The notes beneath the pieces are model-generated. The model worked only from the letters and a program-made list of their open reading frames with translations, was not told where the DNA came from and did no database searches. A DNA stretch of 64,000 nucleotides, from contig DAIOGK010000005.1 in NCBI GenBank assembly GCA_036745275.1, positions 62,001-126,000 of the forward strand, read 5' to 3'. Positions 43,363 to 52,802 of the stretch are shown here, piece after piece; position 1 is the stretch's first letter, and each line of letters starts with the position of its first letter. The position numbers and the translations under genes are program-made. The stretch is from JAIUNP01 sp020161975 (GTDB taxonomy: Bacteria > Pseudomonadota > Alphaproteobacteria > Rhizobiales > Beijerinckiaceae).

Positions 43363-43734
43363 ATGTACAAGAGCGGAATTATCATCGGGGCTGCGCTGGC
43401 TGTCAGCGTCATCATGCTGGAGCCGGCGCGCGCGGGTGGTTTTGGTGTGGGCGTGGGTGTCGGTGTCGAGGTCGATGCGGGCTACAGCCCCTGGCGCTCG
43501 AACCACCCCTATGCCTGGCAGTATCCCTCCACCTACCCCTATTCCATTCCGGTCACCTATAATGCCGGGCCGGGCGCCTATTATCCGGCCAAGCGCTATC
43601 GTCGGAAAGCCGCGCGCGGCAACTATCGCTGGACCGGCTATCCGCCACGCCATTTCTATGTGACCAACTACAACGGCTATGCGCCGCAGTATGGCTTCCA
43701 CCCCTACAACGATCACTATCGCTACTATCGCTGA
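43363..43734 (+). CDS. Small secreted Tyr/Pro/Gly-rich protein
   Basis: 123 aa. Signal peptide of about 24 residues ends at EPARA-G. A Gly/Val run (GFGVGVGVGVEVDAG) is followed by a Tyr/Pro/Asn-rich tail ending NDHYRYYR. No cysteines or known domain. Proteins of this composition are common small envelope proteins in Hyphomicrobiales, without known role. Confidence 0.75.
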   Translation: MYKSGIIIGAALAVSVIMLEPARAGGFGVGVGVGVEVDAGYSPWRSNHPYAWQYPSTYPYSIPVTYNAGPGAYYPAKRYRRKAARGNYRWTGYPPRHFYVTNYNGYAPQYGFHPYNDHYRYYR

Positions 43735-43762
43735 AAGCCTTCGAGCGCGGTCGTGCCTGTCG

Positions 43763-44941
43763 TCAGTGATACGGATCGGCCGCGTCGCGCAGGCCGTCGC
43801 CCACGAAATTGAAGGCGAGAATGACGATGATGACCGGAATCATGGGCGTCAGCAGCCACGGATAGAGGTTCACGGACGCAAGATTTTGCGCATCGTTCAG
43901 CAGTACGCCCCAGCTCGTGATCGGCGGCCTGAGGCCCAGCCCAAGGAATGACAGCGCCGTCTCGCCGAGGATCATCGACGGGATCGAAAGTGTGGCAGAA
44001 GCAATGATGTGGCTCATGAAATTGGGCACCAGATGCCGCCCGATGATCCGCGACTTCGATGCGCCCGACAGCTCAGCCGCCTTGACGAAATCCTCCTCAC
44101 GCAGGCTCAGCAGTTTCGAGCGCACCGCCCGCGCCAGCCCCGGCCAATCGAGAAACCCGAGGATGACCGTGATGGCGAGAAAAACCGTCAGCGGCGACCA
44201 GTTGGGCGGCACGGCAGCGGAGAGCGCCAGCCACAGCGGCAATTCCGGCAGGGAGCGCAGGATCTCGATGGAGCGCTGTACCAGTGCATCCACCCAGCCG
44301 CCGAGATAGCCGGCCAGCCCCCCCAGCGTCAGCCCGACGGCAAAAGAAATGATGATGCCGACAATCCCCACCGTCAGCGAAACGCGCGCGCCGTAGATGA
44401 TGCGTGACAAGAGATCGCGCCCCAGCTTGTCGGTACCGAGCAGGAACATCGTGCCCCCCTCCGGCGGGCAGACGATATGGAAGCTCACATCCTGAAAGCC
44501 CATGTAGTCATAGGCATCGCCCTTGCAGAAAAAGCGGATTGGCTCGGGCTTCGTGGTGTCGGTCACGTATTCCCGGCGGAATGTGTCCAGGTTGAAGTTG
44601 AAGGAATAGGGGTAGACGAAGGGGCCGACGAATTTGCCGTCGTGGAAGAAATGCAGCCCCTGCGGCGGCGCATAGAGATGGTCGCCATTGCGCTTATTGG
44701 CCGGATAGGGTGCGATCTGCTCGACGATAAGCAGGCCTCCATAGCTGAACAGCAGAACGAACAGCGAGATGACCGCCATCTTGTTGCGGCGAAACTTCGC
44801 CCACATCAGCGTGAGCGTGGAGGCGCGGTAATAGGCCTCGTCGCCGCTCGGCATCCGCTCGTCGGCTGGGCTGAACGGTCGTGTGTCGATCTGGCGGGCC
44901 GGCAGCGGCGGCGGCAGTGCGCCGGGGTGCTGTGCGCTCAT
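43763..44941 (-). CDS. yejE: Peptide ABC transporter permease, YejE-type
   Basis: 392 aa. One N-terminal helix (KMAVISLFVLLFSYGGLL), a large periplasmic insert (about 70-150) typical of YejE, then five helices with the importer coupling segment (EEDFVKAAELSGASKSRIIG, HLVPN). It pairs with YejB. Ends the yej run; YejABEF systems import peptides such as microcin C. Confidence 0.92.
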   Translation of the reverse strand: MSAQHPGALPPPLPARQIDTRPFSPADERMPSGDEAYYRASTLTLMWAKFRRNKMAVISLFVLLFSYGGLLIVEQIAPYPANKRNGDHLYAPPQGLHFFHDGKFVGPFVYPYSFNFNLDTFRREYVTDTTKPEPIRFFCKGDAYDYMGFQDVSFHIVCPPEGGTMFLLGTDKLGRDLLSRIIYGARVSLTVGIVGIIISFAVGLTLGGLAGYLGGWVDALVQRSIEILRSLPELPLWLALSAAVPPNWSPLTVFLAITVILGFLDWPGLARAVRSKLLSLREEDFVKAAELSGASKSRIIGRHLVPNFMSHIIASATLSIPSMILGETALSFLGLGLRPPITSWGVLLNDAQNLASVNLYPWLLTPMIPVIIVILAFNFVGDGLRDAADPYH

Positions 44942-44942
44942 G

Positions 44943-45965
44943 TCATGCCCCCTTCGCGCCGAAGCGGATACGCGGATCCAGCCATGCGAGCAGCAGGTCG
45001 GAAATGAACATGCCGACGATGGTAAGCAGCGAAACGAACATCAGGATCGATCCGGCAAGATACTGGTCCTGCATCTTGAGGGCCTGCAACAGCTTCGGCC
45101 CCACGGTGGGCAGGCTCATCACCAGCGAAACCAGAATGGAGCCGGAAACGAGGTGCGGCAGCAGATTGCCGATATCGGCGACAAACGGGTTCAGCGACAT
45201 CCGGAACGGATATTTCAGCAGCGCCTCGCGCGGCGCCAGTCCCTTGGCCTTGGCGGTGATGTAATACTGCTTTTGCAACTCATCGAGCAGGTTGGCCCGC
45301 ATCCGCCGCACCATCGAGGCCAGTCCGGCAAGGCCGATCACGATTGTGGGCACCAGAAGATGGGCAGCAACGGAGCCGATTTTGGCCAGCGTCCAGGGCT
45401 TGCCTTCATATTGCGGATCCATCAGCCCGCCGATGGAAATGCCGAACCATCGGTTGAGATAGTACAGCAGGATCAACGCCAGCAGGAAGCTCGGCGTTGC
45501 AAGGCCGAGATAGCCTATGAAGGTGATGATGTAATCGGGGATCGAGTATTGCCGGTTGGCTGAATAGATCGCCGCCGGAATGGCAAGGAGATGGATGAAG
45601 ATCACCGCCGCAATATTCACCACGAGCGTCAGCAGCAGGCTTTCGCCCAGAATGGCGGAGACCGGCTGGTTGAACTCGAACGACCAGCCAAGATCGCCCT
45701 GCAACAGGCCGGAAAAGCCGTGCGGCCCGGGCGCCAGCCCCACCCAGCTCAGATATTGCCGCCATGCCGGCTGGTCGAGCCCGTATTCCTTGCGGAGAAA
45801 CTCCATTTTTTCCACGGATGCAGCATCGCCCTGCGCCTTCAATTCGGCAATCTGGTTGGTCAGGAAGTCGCCCGGGGGCAGCTTGATGATGGCAAACACC
45901 AGCGCCGAGACGACCAGCAGCGTCCCAAGCATCGTGGCGAAGCGACGGAGGAGATAAAGCGCCAA
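44943..45965 (-). CDS. yejB: Peptide ABC transporter permease, YejB-type
   Basis: 340 aa, six predicted helices, N-terminus YLLRRFATMLGTLLVVSALV of the DppB/OppB type. The coupling loop reads YYITAKAKGLAPREALLKY. One base lies between it and yejE, five between it and the binding-protein gene. Confidence 0.93.
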   Translation of the reverse strand: MALYLLRRFATMLGTLLVVSALVFAIIKLPPGDFLTNQIAELKAQGDAASVEKMEFLRKEYGLDQPAWRQYLSWVGLAPGPHGFSGLLQGDLGWSFEFNQPVSAILGESLLLTLVVNIAAVIFIHLLAIPAAIYSANRQYSIPDYIITFIGYLGLATPSFLLALILLYYLNRWFGISIGGLMDPQYEGKPWTLAKIGSVAAHLLVPTIVIGLAGLASMVRRMRANLLDELQKQYYITAKAKGLAPREALLKYPFRMSLNPFVADIGNLLPHLVSGSILVSLVMSLPTVGPKLLQALKMQDQYLAGSILMFVSLLTIVGMFISDLLLAWLDPRIRFGAKGA

Positions 45966-45970
45966 GATCC

Positions 45971-47866
45971 CTACTCCACCATGAAGAATTCGTCGACGCG
46001 ATAGACGCCGATCAGCGATGTCGGCTCCCAGGCGAAGGTCGCCTTCACCGGCACGTTTCGCAACTTGTCCGAGACGACGATCGGCTGGAGTTCACCCGAG
46101 ACGGTGCCGATGCTCCACAGGTTCTCGGCATGGTTCGCCAGCATCGCCCGCCACGCGTCCGCCTTCACGGTCTCATTGTCGGTGTTGCGCCAGCTCTCGT
46201 AGGCTTTCAGCAGCGCTTCCGCTTCGCCCATGTCGCACGGCTCGCCCGCCTTGCCTTTTGTTTCAATGTATTGCCCCCATTTCGGCCAGGCGTAATTGTC
46301 CTGTTGCACCGGCGCGAGTTCGGTCGGTGGCATGTCCTGCGTCGGAATGGCATTGTCGAGGCCGGTCGACATCACAACCACCGTCTGCCCCAGATAGGAG
46401 CGCTGACGCAGGATGGCCCGGTCCTGTGGCTTGGCAATCAGCTTGATGCCAATCTCCTTCCACGTCTCACCGATCAGTTGCAGCGCATCGAGCATGTCGT
46501 TCTCGCCGCCATTCACCTCGACCAGCACCTCGAGCCTGCGTCCGTCCGGCAACAGGCGGAAGCCGAGACTGTCGCGCCCGACAAGACCCAGTGAATCGAG
46601 CAGGGCATTGGCACGCTTCGGATCGAAGGTCACATAGCGCTTCGCATTCTCTTCCGAATAGAACTGACTGCCCGGCAACACGGTATTGCCTGCCGCCTTG
46701 CCCAGCCCGAACAGCAGGGCGTTGTTGATCAGCCGCCGGTCGATCCCCAGCGACAGCGCTTCGCGCCAGCGCTTGTCCCGGTTCAGCTTCCGGAATTCCG
46801 GGTCGCTGGTGTTGAGGTTCGGAAACAGCGTATAAGCCGAGCCGCGCGCATAGGGCCAGAGCAATGTGCGGTAATGGTTGAGCTTTTCGCCCTCTTTCAG
46901 GACCCCGGCATCAACCATGGCGAGGCCCCTGCCCTGCAAATCGGTCTCGCCCGCATTGGTCTTGGCGACGATCAGCCCCCCCGCCGCGATATCGACCAGC
47001 ATCCGGTCGACATAGGGCAGTTGCTGCCCGCTCACATCAAAGCGGTGGTAATAGGGGTTACGCTCGAACACATAACGGCTGGCAGGACCTTTCGTGACGA
47101 CGCGCCAGGGCGTCAGCACCGGCATGTCCGGATTTGAATTCTCGTACTGGTCATCCTTCCGGTTATGCAGGGCCGGCCAGCCGCGAACCTTGGCTTCCGC
47201 CACCAGCTTGCGCAGGTCCGCCTCATCCCGGAACTTGGCGTTGAACTGCTTCAGGTAATGGGCCGGAGCATAAATGAAGACCTTACCCGGCTGGGCAAGA
47301 TGCGGCAGGAAGCGCGGATTGGGCTTGTCCCAGGTGTAGCGGAAGCGCTGCGCATCCAGCACCTCGAAAACCGGCAGCTTGCCATCCACATAGAACACCT
47401 CCGGCGGACCGGACGGCATGAGTTGCTTGCTGTTGGCAATCTCTTCCCAGTAGTAGCGGAAGTCATCGGTGGTGAAGGGGTGCCCATCGGACCAGCGATG
47501 CCCTTCGCGCAACGTAAAGGTGAATATCCGCCCCTCTTCCACCGTGTAGCTGGCCGCAAGATCGGGCCGCAGCACCAGCTTTTCGTCATAACCGACAAGG
47601 CGCGTGTAGGAATTGACTGTAACATAGCGCAGATCACGCACCTGCGCTGACAGCGTGCGGACATCCCCGCCCTGTCGCCCGATGACCCGTCCGCGCGCCT
47701 CCAGATCAACCACCAGCGGTTCGCGCGGCGCCCGCTGGCCAACCGGCGGCAACGCGCCCCGCTGAACTGCCGCCGCAAGCGACGGTGTCTCCCGCAATGT
47801 GATCTCGCTCGCGTGCGCCGGCAGCAAGCCAGCCACCAGAAGCAGCGTGGCAAACATCATCTTCAC
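45971..47866 (-). CDS. yejA: Peptide ABC transporter substrate-binding protein, YejA-type (SBP_bac_5)
   Basis: 631 aa. Signal peptide ends near residue 19 (LLPAHA-S). The long SBP_bac_5 fold shows FTLREGHRWSDGHPFTTDDF and, later, KRWREALSLGIDRRLIN. Its length and the YYWEEIANSKQLMPSGPPEV stretch fit YejA-like binding proteins. The ATG overlaps the yejF stop (ATGA). Confidence 0.92.
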   Translation of the reverse strand: MKMMFATLLLVAGLLPAHASEITLRETPSLAAAVQRGALPPVGQRAPREPLVVDLEARGRVIGRQGGDVRTLSAQVRDLRYVTVNSYTRLVGYDEKLVLRPDLAASYTVEEGRIFTFTLREGHRWSDGHPFTTDDFRYYWEEIANSKQLMPSGPPEVFYVDGKLPVFEVLDAQRFRYTWDKPNPRFLPHLAQPGKVFIYAPAHYLKQFNAKFRDEADLRKLVAEAKVRGWPALHNRKDDQYENSNPDMPVLTPWRVVTKGPASRYVFERNPYYHRFDVSGQQLPYVDRMLVDIAAGGLIVAKTNAGETDLQGRGLAMVDAGVLKEGEKLNHYRTLLWPYARGSAYTLFPNLNTSDPEFRKLNRDKRWREALSLGIDRRLINNALLFGLGKAAGNTVLPGSQFYSEENAKRYVTFDPKRANALLDSLGLVGRDSLGFRLLPDGRRLEVLVEVNGGENDMLDALQLIGETWKEIGIKLIAKPQDRAILRQRSYLGQTVVVMSTGLDNAIPTQDMPPTELAPVQQDNYAWPKWGQYIETKGKAGEPCDMGEAEALLKAYESWRNTDNETVKADAWRAMLANHAENLWSIGTVSGELQPIVVSDKLRNVPVKATFAWEPTSLIGVYRVDEFFMVE

Positions 47867-49734
47867 GATGCCACCTCCACGGTTTCGCCCGTTCCGATGC
47901 GCACGAAATGCCCGGGCGCCACCTCCACCATCTCGGGCCGGAAATTGCCCGCCGCGATGGTGAAAGGCCGCGGCCAGGCCGCCGGATCGGAGAAGGCGCC
48001 ACTCACCTTTGCAAAATCGAGCGGATGGTTGAGATCAGGCTCCGGCACCGCCGCCAGCAACGCCTTGGTGTAGGGGTGCTGCGGATTGCCGAAGAGAGCT
48101 TCGCGCGGCGCCTGTTCCACAATGTGCCCGCGGCACATCACGGCAATGTCCTGCGCCATATAGTCCACCACGGCGAGGTTATGAGAAATGAAGAGGATCG
48201 ACAGATCGAGGTCCTTCTGCAAATCCTTGAGCAGGTTGAGGATTTGCGCCTGAACCGAAACATCGAGCGCGCTGGTCGGCTCATCGCAGAGCAGTACGGA
48301 TGGGCGCAGAGCCAGCGCTCGCGCCAACCCCAGCCGCTGGCGTTGTCCGCCCGAGAAGGCATGGGGATAGCGCCGCAACTGGCGGATATCGAGCCCCACC
48401 ACCTGCATCAGCTCCTTCACCCTGGCAAACTGCTCGTCCTGATTGCCGATGCCATGGATCTTCAGCGGTTCGGACAGGATCTCATAGGCCGTCATGCGCG
48501 GATTGAGACTGGAAAATGGATCCTGAAACACGAACTGCACCGCCCGGCGATAGGCGAACAGCGCCTCCCCCTCCAGCGTTTCGACGTTCACCGGCCCCTT
48601 GCCGCCGTCGTAAAGAACACGGCCTTCATCCGGCTTCATCGCCCGCATGATGATCTTGGACAGCGTCGTCTTTCCGGAGCCGGATTCTCCCACCAGCCCC
48701 AGCGTCTTGCCCGCCGGCACCGCCAGCGACACATTGCTCAGCGCCTGAATGGTCCGCCGGCTCGCCCCGAACATGCCCGAGCGCAGTGTGAAAAACTTCG
48801 AGACATTTTCTACGGCAAGAACCTTGCGGTTCCCGCATGGCTCGGCATGGGCCGACGCATCCCTGGGCTTGTCCTGCACGGGAATGGCGCGGATCGGCAC
48901 CAGCCGCTCGTCCGGCCCCATGTTGAAGCGCGGCACCGAACGCAGCAGTGCCTTCAGATAGGGGTGTTGCCCGTCGCGGAAAATTTCCTGAACCGGCGCC
49001 CGTTCCATCACCTCACCACGATACATCACCACCACCTCGTCGGCCATGTTGGCCACCACACCAAGGTCATGCGTGATGAGAAGGATCGCCATCTTGAACT
49101 CGCGCTGAAGCGAGCGCATCAGTTCGAGGATCTGCGCCTGCGTGGTCACATCGAGCGCGGTTGTCGGCTCGTCGGCGATCAGCACGGCAGGGCTGCAAAC
49201 GAGCGCCATGGCGATCATCGCGCGCTGGCGCATACCGCCCGACAGTTCGAACGGATAGGTCTTCAGCGAGGCCACGGGGTCGCGGAAACCCACCTTTCCC
49301 AGAAGCTCCGCCGTCCGCGCATCCGCCGTTGCCTGATCACAGCCGGTGTGGATTTTCAGCGCCTCGCCAATCTGGTCGCCAATGGTATGCAGCGGCGAGA
49401 GCGAGGTCATCGGCTCCTGGAAGATCATGGCGATCCGTCCGCCGCGAAGCTTGCGGATTTCCTCACCGTCGCGATCGAGCGCGGTGATATCGGTCACCTC
49501 ACCGGTCTTCGGTTCTCGATAGAGAATCTGCCCGCCCGTCACCCTGCCGCTCTTGGCAAGAATGCCCATGATCGCCTGCGCCGTCACCGACTTGCCGGAC
49601 CCGGATTCGCCGACCACCGCCAGCGTGCGCCCGGACACCAGATCAAAGCTGATGTTCTTGACCGCGTGGGTGATGGTGCCATCGCTCTCGAAGTCGATGG
49701 CCACATCCCGAACGGTCAGCGTGCGCTCACCCAT
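47863..49734 (-). CDS. yejF: Peptide ABC transporter ATPase with two nucleotide-binding domains, YejF-type
   Basis: 623 aa with two complete ABC domains. Walker A sites GESGSGKSVTAQ and GESGSGKTTLSK, signatures LSGGMRQRA and FSGGQRQRLGLARAL, and Walker B sequences ending DEPTTALD and DEPTSALD. First gene of yejFABE; it starts 24 bases after the glycosyltransferase-deacetylase fusion gene, so the importer may be transcribed with the glycan genes. Confidence 0.95.
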   Translation of the reverse strand: MGERTLTVRDVAIDFESDGTITHAVKNISFDLVSGRTLAVVGESGSGKSVTAQAIMGILAKSGRVTGGQILYREPKTGEVTDITALDRDGEEIRKLRGGRIAMIFQEPMTSLSPLHTIGDQIGEALKIHTGCDQATADARTAELLGKVGFRDPVASLKTYPFELSGGMRQRAMIAMALVCSPAVLIADEPTTALDVTTQAQILELMRSLQREFKMAILLITHDLGVVANMADEVVVMYRGEVMERAPVQEIFRDGQHPYLKALLRSVPRFNMGPDERLVPIRAIPVQDKPRDASAHAEPCGNRKVLAVENVSKFFTLRSGMFGASRRTIQALSNVSLAVPAGKTLGLVGESGSGKTTLSKIIMRAMKPDEGRVLYDGGKGPVNVETLEGEALFAYRRAVQFVFQDPFSSLNPRMTAYEILSEPLKIHGIGNQDEQFARVKELMQVVGLDIRQLRRYPHAFSGGQRQRLGLARALALRPSVLLCDEPTSALDVSVQAQILNLLKDLQKDLDLSILFISHNLAVVDYMAQDIAVMCRGHIVEQAPREALFGNPQHPYTKALLAAVPEPDLNHPLDFAKVSGAFSDPAAWPRPFTIAAGNFRPEMVEVAPGHFVRIGTGETVEVAS

Positions 49735-49758
49735 ATCTCCCCCTCGCCGGCAGCGGAG

Positions 49759-51678
49759 TCACATCCGCGCTTCGCCTTCCTTCGGAGCGCGCCCGCCCGC
49801 CGATGTCAAGCCGAACCCGTTCCGTGCCGTCCGGAAATGCCCTGCCGGATGGCTGGAAACCGTCTTGATCCACTGCTCAACGAAGGCCCAGATCCAGGCA
49901 TCATGCACCAGATGATGCGTCAGAAGCCCAATCGCGCCGACCCTCTCCCCCGCCACCACCGCATCAATCAGAGCCGTGGTACGTTGAATGTGCGCAACAG
50001 CACCGGACAGGCCGCCGCCGCCTTTCCAGTCGATGGGGTCGATGTGGGTGTTGAGAACCGCAAGACCTGTGTGCGTCGTCTCCGGCCCGAAGGTGGACAG
50101 TCCGGCAAAATCAAGCTCCGGCAGGCGCCTGACAAGCTCAGGCGCGATTCGGTTCCAGGGTGGCACCAGAACCGGCAACGCTTGCGCACCAAACATGGCC
50201 ACCAGCCGCGCGCGACCATTCGTCAGTGCTGTGATGGTTTCATCGTGCGCCGCGACAAGTTCCTGTTTCTTCGCCCCCGCCGGAGCATTGTTGCGATGTG
50301 CGATGCCATGCACCAGCACCTCAATAAACGGTTCGCTGGCAAGGCGTTCGCCCAGCGTTTCGGTCACCGTGTCCGGAATGACGGCAAGCGCGAGCGGCAC
50401 ACGATAGGCGTTTGCCAGCGCGAGCAGCCGGTCAAGCGCCGCCGTCGGCGCCACAGCATCGTCATCTCGCCACCAGAAGGGCACAGAGATGCCACGCGCT
50501 GCGGCCCGATCGAGCGCCACAGTCATGCCGCGCCACGCCTCCGCCACCGCCTGTGCTGCCCTGTATTCCGCCGTGACGATGGCGACGCTCTCCCGCGCTC
50601 CATCCATCGCCAGCACCGGGCCGGTCCGCCCGCGCGCCATCGCTTCCGCCACCGCTGCCAGCAACCGGTCCGCACCAAGCTCCGCCGATGGCAAGACCGT
50701 CGCAAGCCCCCGCCGTGCGAACATCGCCGCCCGAATGCCCTGCTCCACTTCGCCACCGGCATCGAAAGGCACAATCACCGCTGGCACGCCCGTCGCGGCC
50801 AGATCGAGCATTGTATTGTAGCCGCCAAGGCTGATCGAACAGGCGCAATCAGCCAGCAATTGCCCGAAATCCTTGCGCACGCGCTCAACTACCGTGTTCG
50901 CCGCTTGAGATGCCTGCAATTGCGCGAACTCATCGTCGGTAACGCCATACCCGACCAGAATGCGCCAACGGCGCCCCGGATCGCGACTTGCCGCCGCAAT
51001 CGCTGTTCTCTGAAGCGGCAGTGCAGCATCAGAGCCACCGCCGGAGACGAGAATTTCGCCGCTGCTTCCCCCCGCCGGCGGTGCTGCGGCCTCGCGCACA
51101 TAGCCAGTGGTGCGCAGCATCCGTTGAAGTCCGGGTGAAACCGGCCAACTGGCGGACAGCGGCAGAACATCCGCATCGCCATGCACCAGCACGGCTTGAT
51201 AATGCTGCGCCAGCACATCATCGGCGAATTGCCGCTTCCTGTCCGTCGAGGGCGGCGCCAGAACATCGCGCACGGAAGCAAACACCGGACGGACATCCCC
51301 CAGCGCTTCGAGTGCAGCAATCGCCGCATCGAATTCGGCAGAAAGTTGCCGCCGTCCGAACGGATAGAGTTCGGTAATCAGCGAATCGGGGGCAAAATTA
51401 TGAATAGTTTCCTGTAGGATTTTTGTCCGTTCTGCCAAAAGAACGGAATCGACACCCTGCCCATTATCCTGAAAAAGCGTTTTGAAATCAGTGCCCTGTA
51501 TATGAACCGGCGGCAGTTGCACAAGCCTGATTCCGCCCATGTCGACCGTCGGCGCTGGCCGACCGCCCGAAACCAGCACGACATCATGCCCGGCGCGCGC
51601 AAACGCCCGCCCGAGCGCCGCCGCCCGGTTCAGATGACCGATGCCGAGAAGATGGGTGACAAGGATCATCAGCTTCAT
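49759..51678 (-). CDS. Glycosyltransferase fused to NodB-like polysaccharide deacetylase
   Basis: 639 aa with two parts. Residues 1-385: MurG/GT28-like GT-B domain (THLLGIGHLNRAAALGRAFA; glycine-rich VSGGGSDAALPL; SLGGYNTMLDLAATGVPAVI). Residues 398-615: NodB-like deacetylase with metal residues in RDDDA (D405-D407) and HGIAH (H457, H461), and the PPWNR arm at 506-510. A combined transfer and N- or O-deacetylation step on one glycan is inferred. It overlaps the next upstream GT4 gene by four bases (ATGA) and is followed by yejF. Confidence 0.85.
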   Translation of the reverse strand: MKLMILVTHLLGIGHLNRAAALGRAFARAGHDVVLVSGGRPAPTVDMGGIRLVQLPPVHIQGTDFKTLFQDNGQGVDSVLLAERTKILQETIHNFAPDSLITELYPFGRRQLSAEFDAAIAALEALGDVRPVFASVRDVLAPPSTDRKRQFADDVLAQHYQAVLVHGDADVLPLSASWPVSPGLQRMLRTTGYVREAAAPPAGGSSGEILVSGGGSDAALPLQRTAIAAASRDPGRRWRILVGYGVTDDEFAQLQASQAANTVVERVRKDFGQLLADCACSISLGGYNTMLDLAATGVPAVIVPFDAGGEVEQGIRAAMFARRGLATVLPSAELGADRLLAAVAEAMARGRTGPVLAMDGARESVAIVTAEYRAAQAVAEAWRGMTVALDRAAARGISVPFWWRDDDAVAPTAALDRLLALANAYRVPLALAVIPDTVTETLGERLASEPFIEVLVHGIAHRNNAPAGAKKQELVAAHDETITALTNGRARLVAMFGAQALPVLVPPWNRIAPELVRRLPELDFAGLSTFGPETTHTGLAVLNTHIDPIDWKGGGGLSGAVAHIQRTTALIDAVVAGERVGAIGLLTHHLVHDAWIWAFVEQWIKTVSSHPAGHFRTARNGFGLTSAGGRAPKEGEARM

Positions 51679-52802
51679 GCGTGCCCCCTCCCGAGCAGCG
51701 GAAAGAGCACGGCACCGAGCCGTCTTGCCGCTTCCGGCAACAGCCGCTCGCCCATTACGAACCGCCGCGCAGCTTCGCCCATGCCGGTGCGCAGGTCCGC
51801 ATCATCTATCAGACGCAAGATGGCATCCGCGAAAGCCACCGCGTCGCGCGGCGCGACCAGCAGCCCCGTTTCGCCATTGCGCACAACATCGGCAACGCCA
51901 CCCTCGTTGCCCGCAACCACCGGCAGGCCGTGAAGCTGCGCTTCCAGAAAGGCCATGCCATAAGCCTCGTTCACTGCGGGCCAGACGTAAAGATCCGCAG
52001 CGGCCAGCAAACGCGACAGCGCGGTGCGATCCATCACGGCGCCGTGGAAGTGGACCTGCCCGACCGACCGCCGAAAAGCCGATTCGACCGCTGCGCGCGC
52101 CGGCCCGTCGCCGATCACATCAAGCGTGACCACGCGCCCGGACGCAGCAACACGCTCAAGCGCCTCTGCCAGCAGCGTATAGGACTGCAACTTGTCGCCA
52201 GCGCGCATCATCGCCAGCGCGATAAGGCGAAGCGGCCCCCGACCTTGCAACGCAGTTCCGGCAGCATCCCATCCGGTCGCGTCGATGAAAGGCGGCATCC
52301 GCACCAGCGCCTTGCCGGCCCTGAGCGGCGTCACGCATTCCGAATCCGCCGCCGTGGCGATGAACACGACATTTGCGGCGCGGATGCCGGCTTCGGCCCG
52401 GCGATAGAAATCCGCCCATGCTCCGGTCGCCCGCTTCGGCGCATGGGATGGTTCGGCAACCACGTAGGGAATGCCGAACTCGCGCGTCAGGTCAGGGCCA
52501 ATCAGGTCCGGCGCCTTGTGATACAGGTGGTAGGTAAACCACAGGTCCGGCGCACCGCTGATGCGCCAGCGTGCTGCGATGCGCGTCCGCTCCAGCGCGG
52601 CCTCCGCAAGCAGCATGGCCTGTCGCGCAGCATCGCCTGCGCCATCATAGCTGCGGAAACTGCTGGCAATATCGACCGCAAAGCCGGCTTCGGTCAGAGC
52701 CTGAACATAGAGCCGCGCCACGGTTCGGTCACCGGAAGGCACGGGATGGTCCGGCCCCTTCATGGGGGCATAAAAGGCAATGCGAGGGCGCGCGCCGCTC
52801 AC
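51675..52802 (-). CDS. Glycosyltransferase, GT4 family
   Basis: 375 aa GT-B enzyme. N-terminal IAFYAPMKGPDHPVPSGDR, donor-domain stretch VTLDVIGDGPARAA, and the acidic motif EAYGMAFLEAQLHGLPVVAG. Overlaps both neighbours by four bases, so it is made in step with them. Donor and acceptor are unknown. Confidence 0.9.
   Translation of the reverse strand: MSGARPRIAFYAPMKGPDHPVPSGDRTVARLYVQALTEAGFAVDIASSFRSYDGAGDAARQAMLLAEAALERTRIAARWRISGAPDLWFTYHLYHKAPDLIGPDLTREFGIPYVVAEPSHAPKRATGAWADFYRRAEAGIRAANVVFIATAADSECVTPLRAGKALVRMPPFIDATGWDAAGTALQGRGPLRLIALAMMRAGDKLQSYTLLAEALERVAASGRVVTLDVIGDGPARAAVESAFRRSVGQVHFHGAVMDRTALSRLLAAADLYVWPAVNEAYGMAFLEAQLHGLPVVAGNEGGVADVVRNGETGLLVAPRDAVAFADAILRLIDDADLRTGMGEAARRFVMGERLLPEAARRLGAVLFPLLGRGHA

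Noticed and set aside
47908..51138. 1076-codon open frame on the plus strand
   Set aside because: Antisense to yejF and the glycosyltransferase-deacetylase gene. Very His/Arg/Gln-rich with no domain pattern.
49759..51678. Possible frameshift joining two separate genes
   Set aside because: The frame is continuous, the linker region around residues 385-398 is plausible, and both halves are full length, so a true fusion is preferred.
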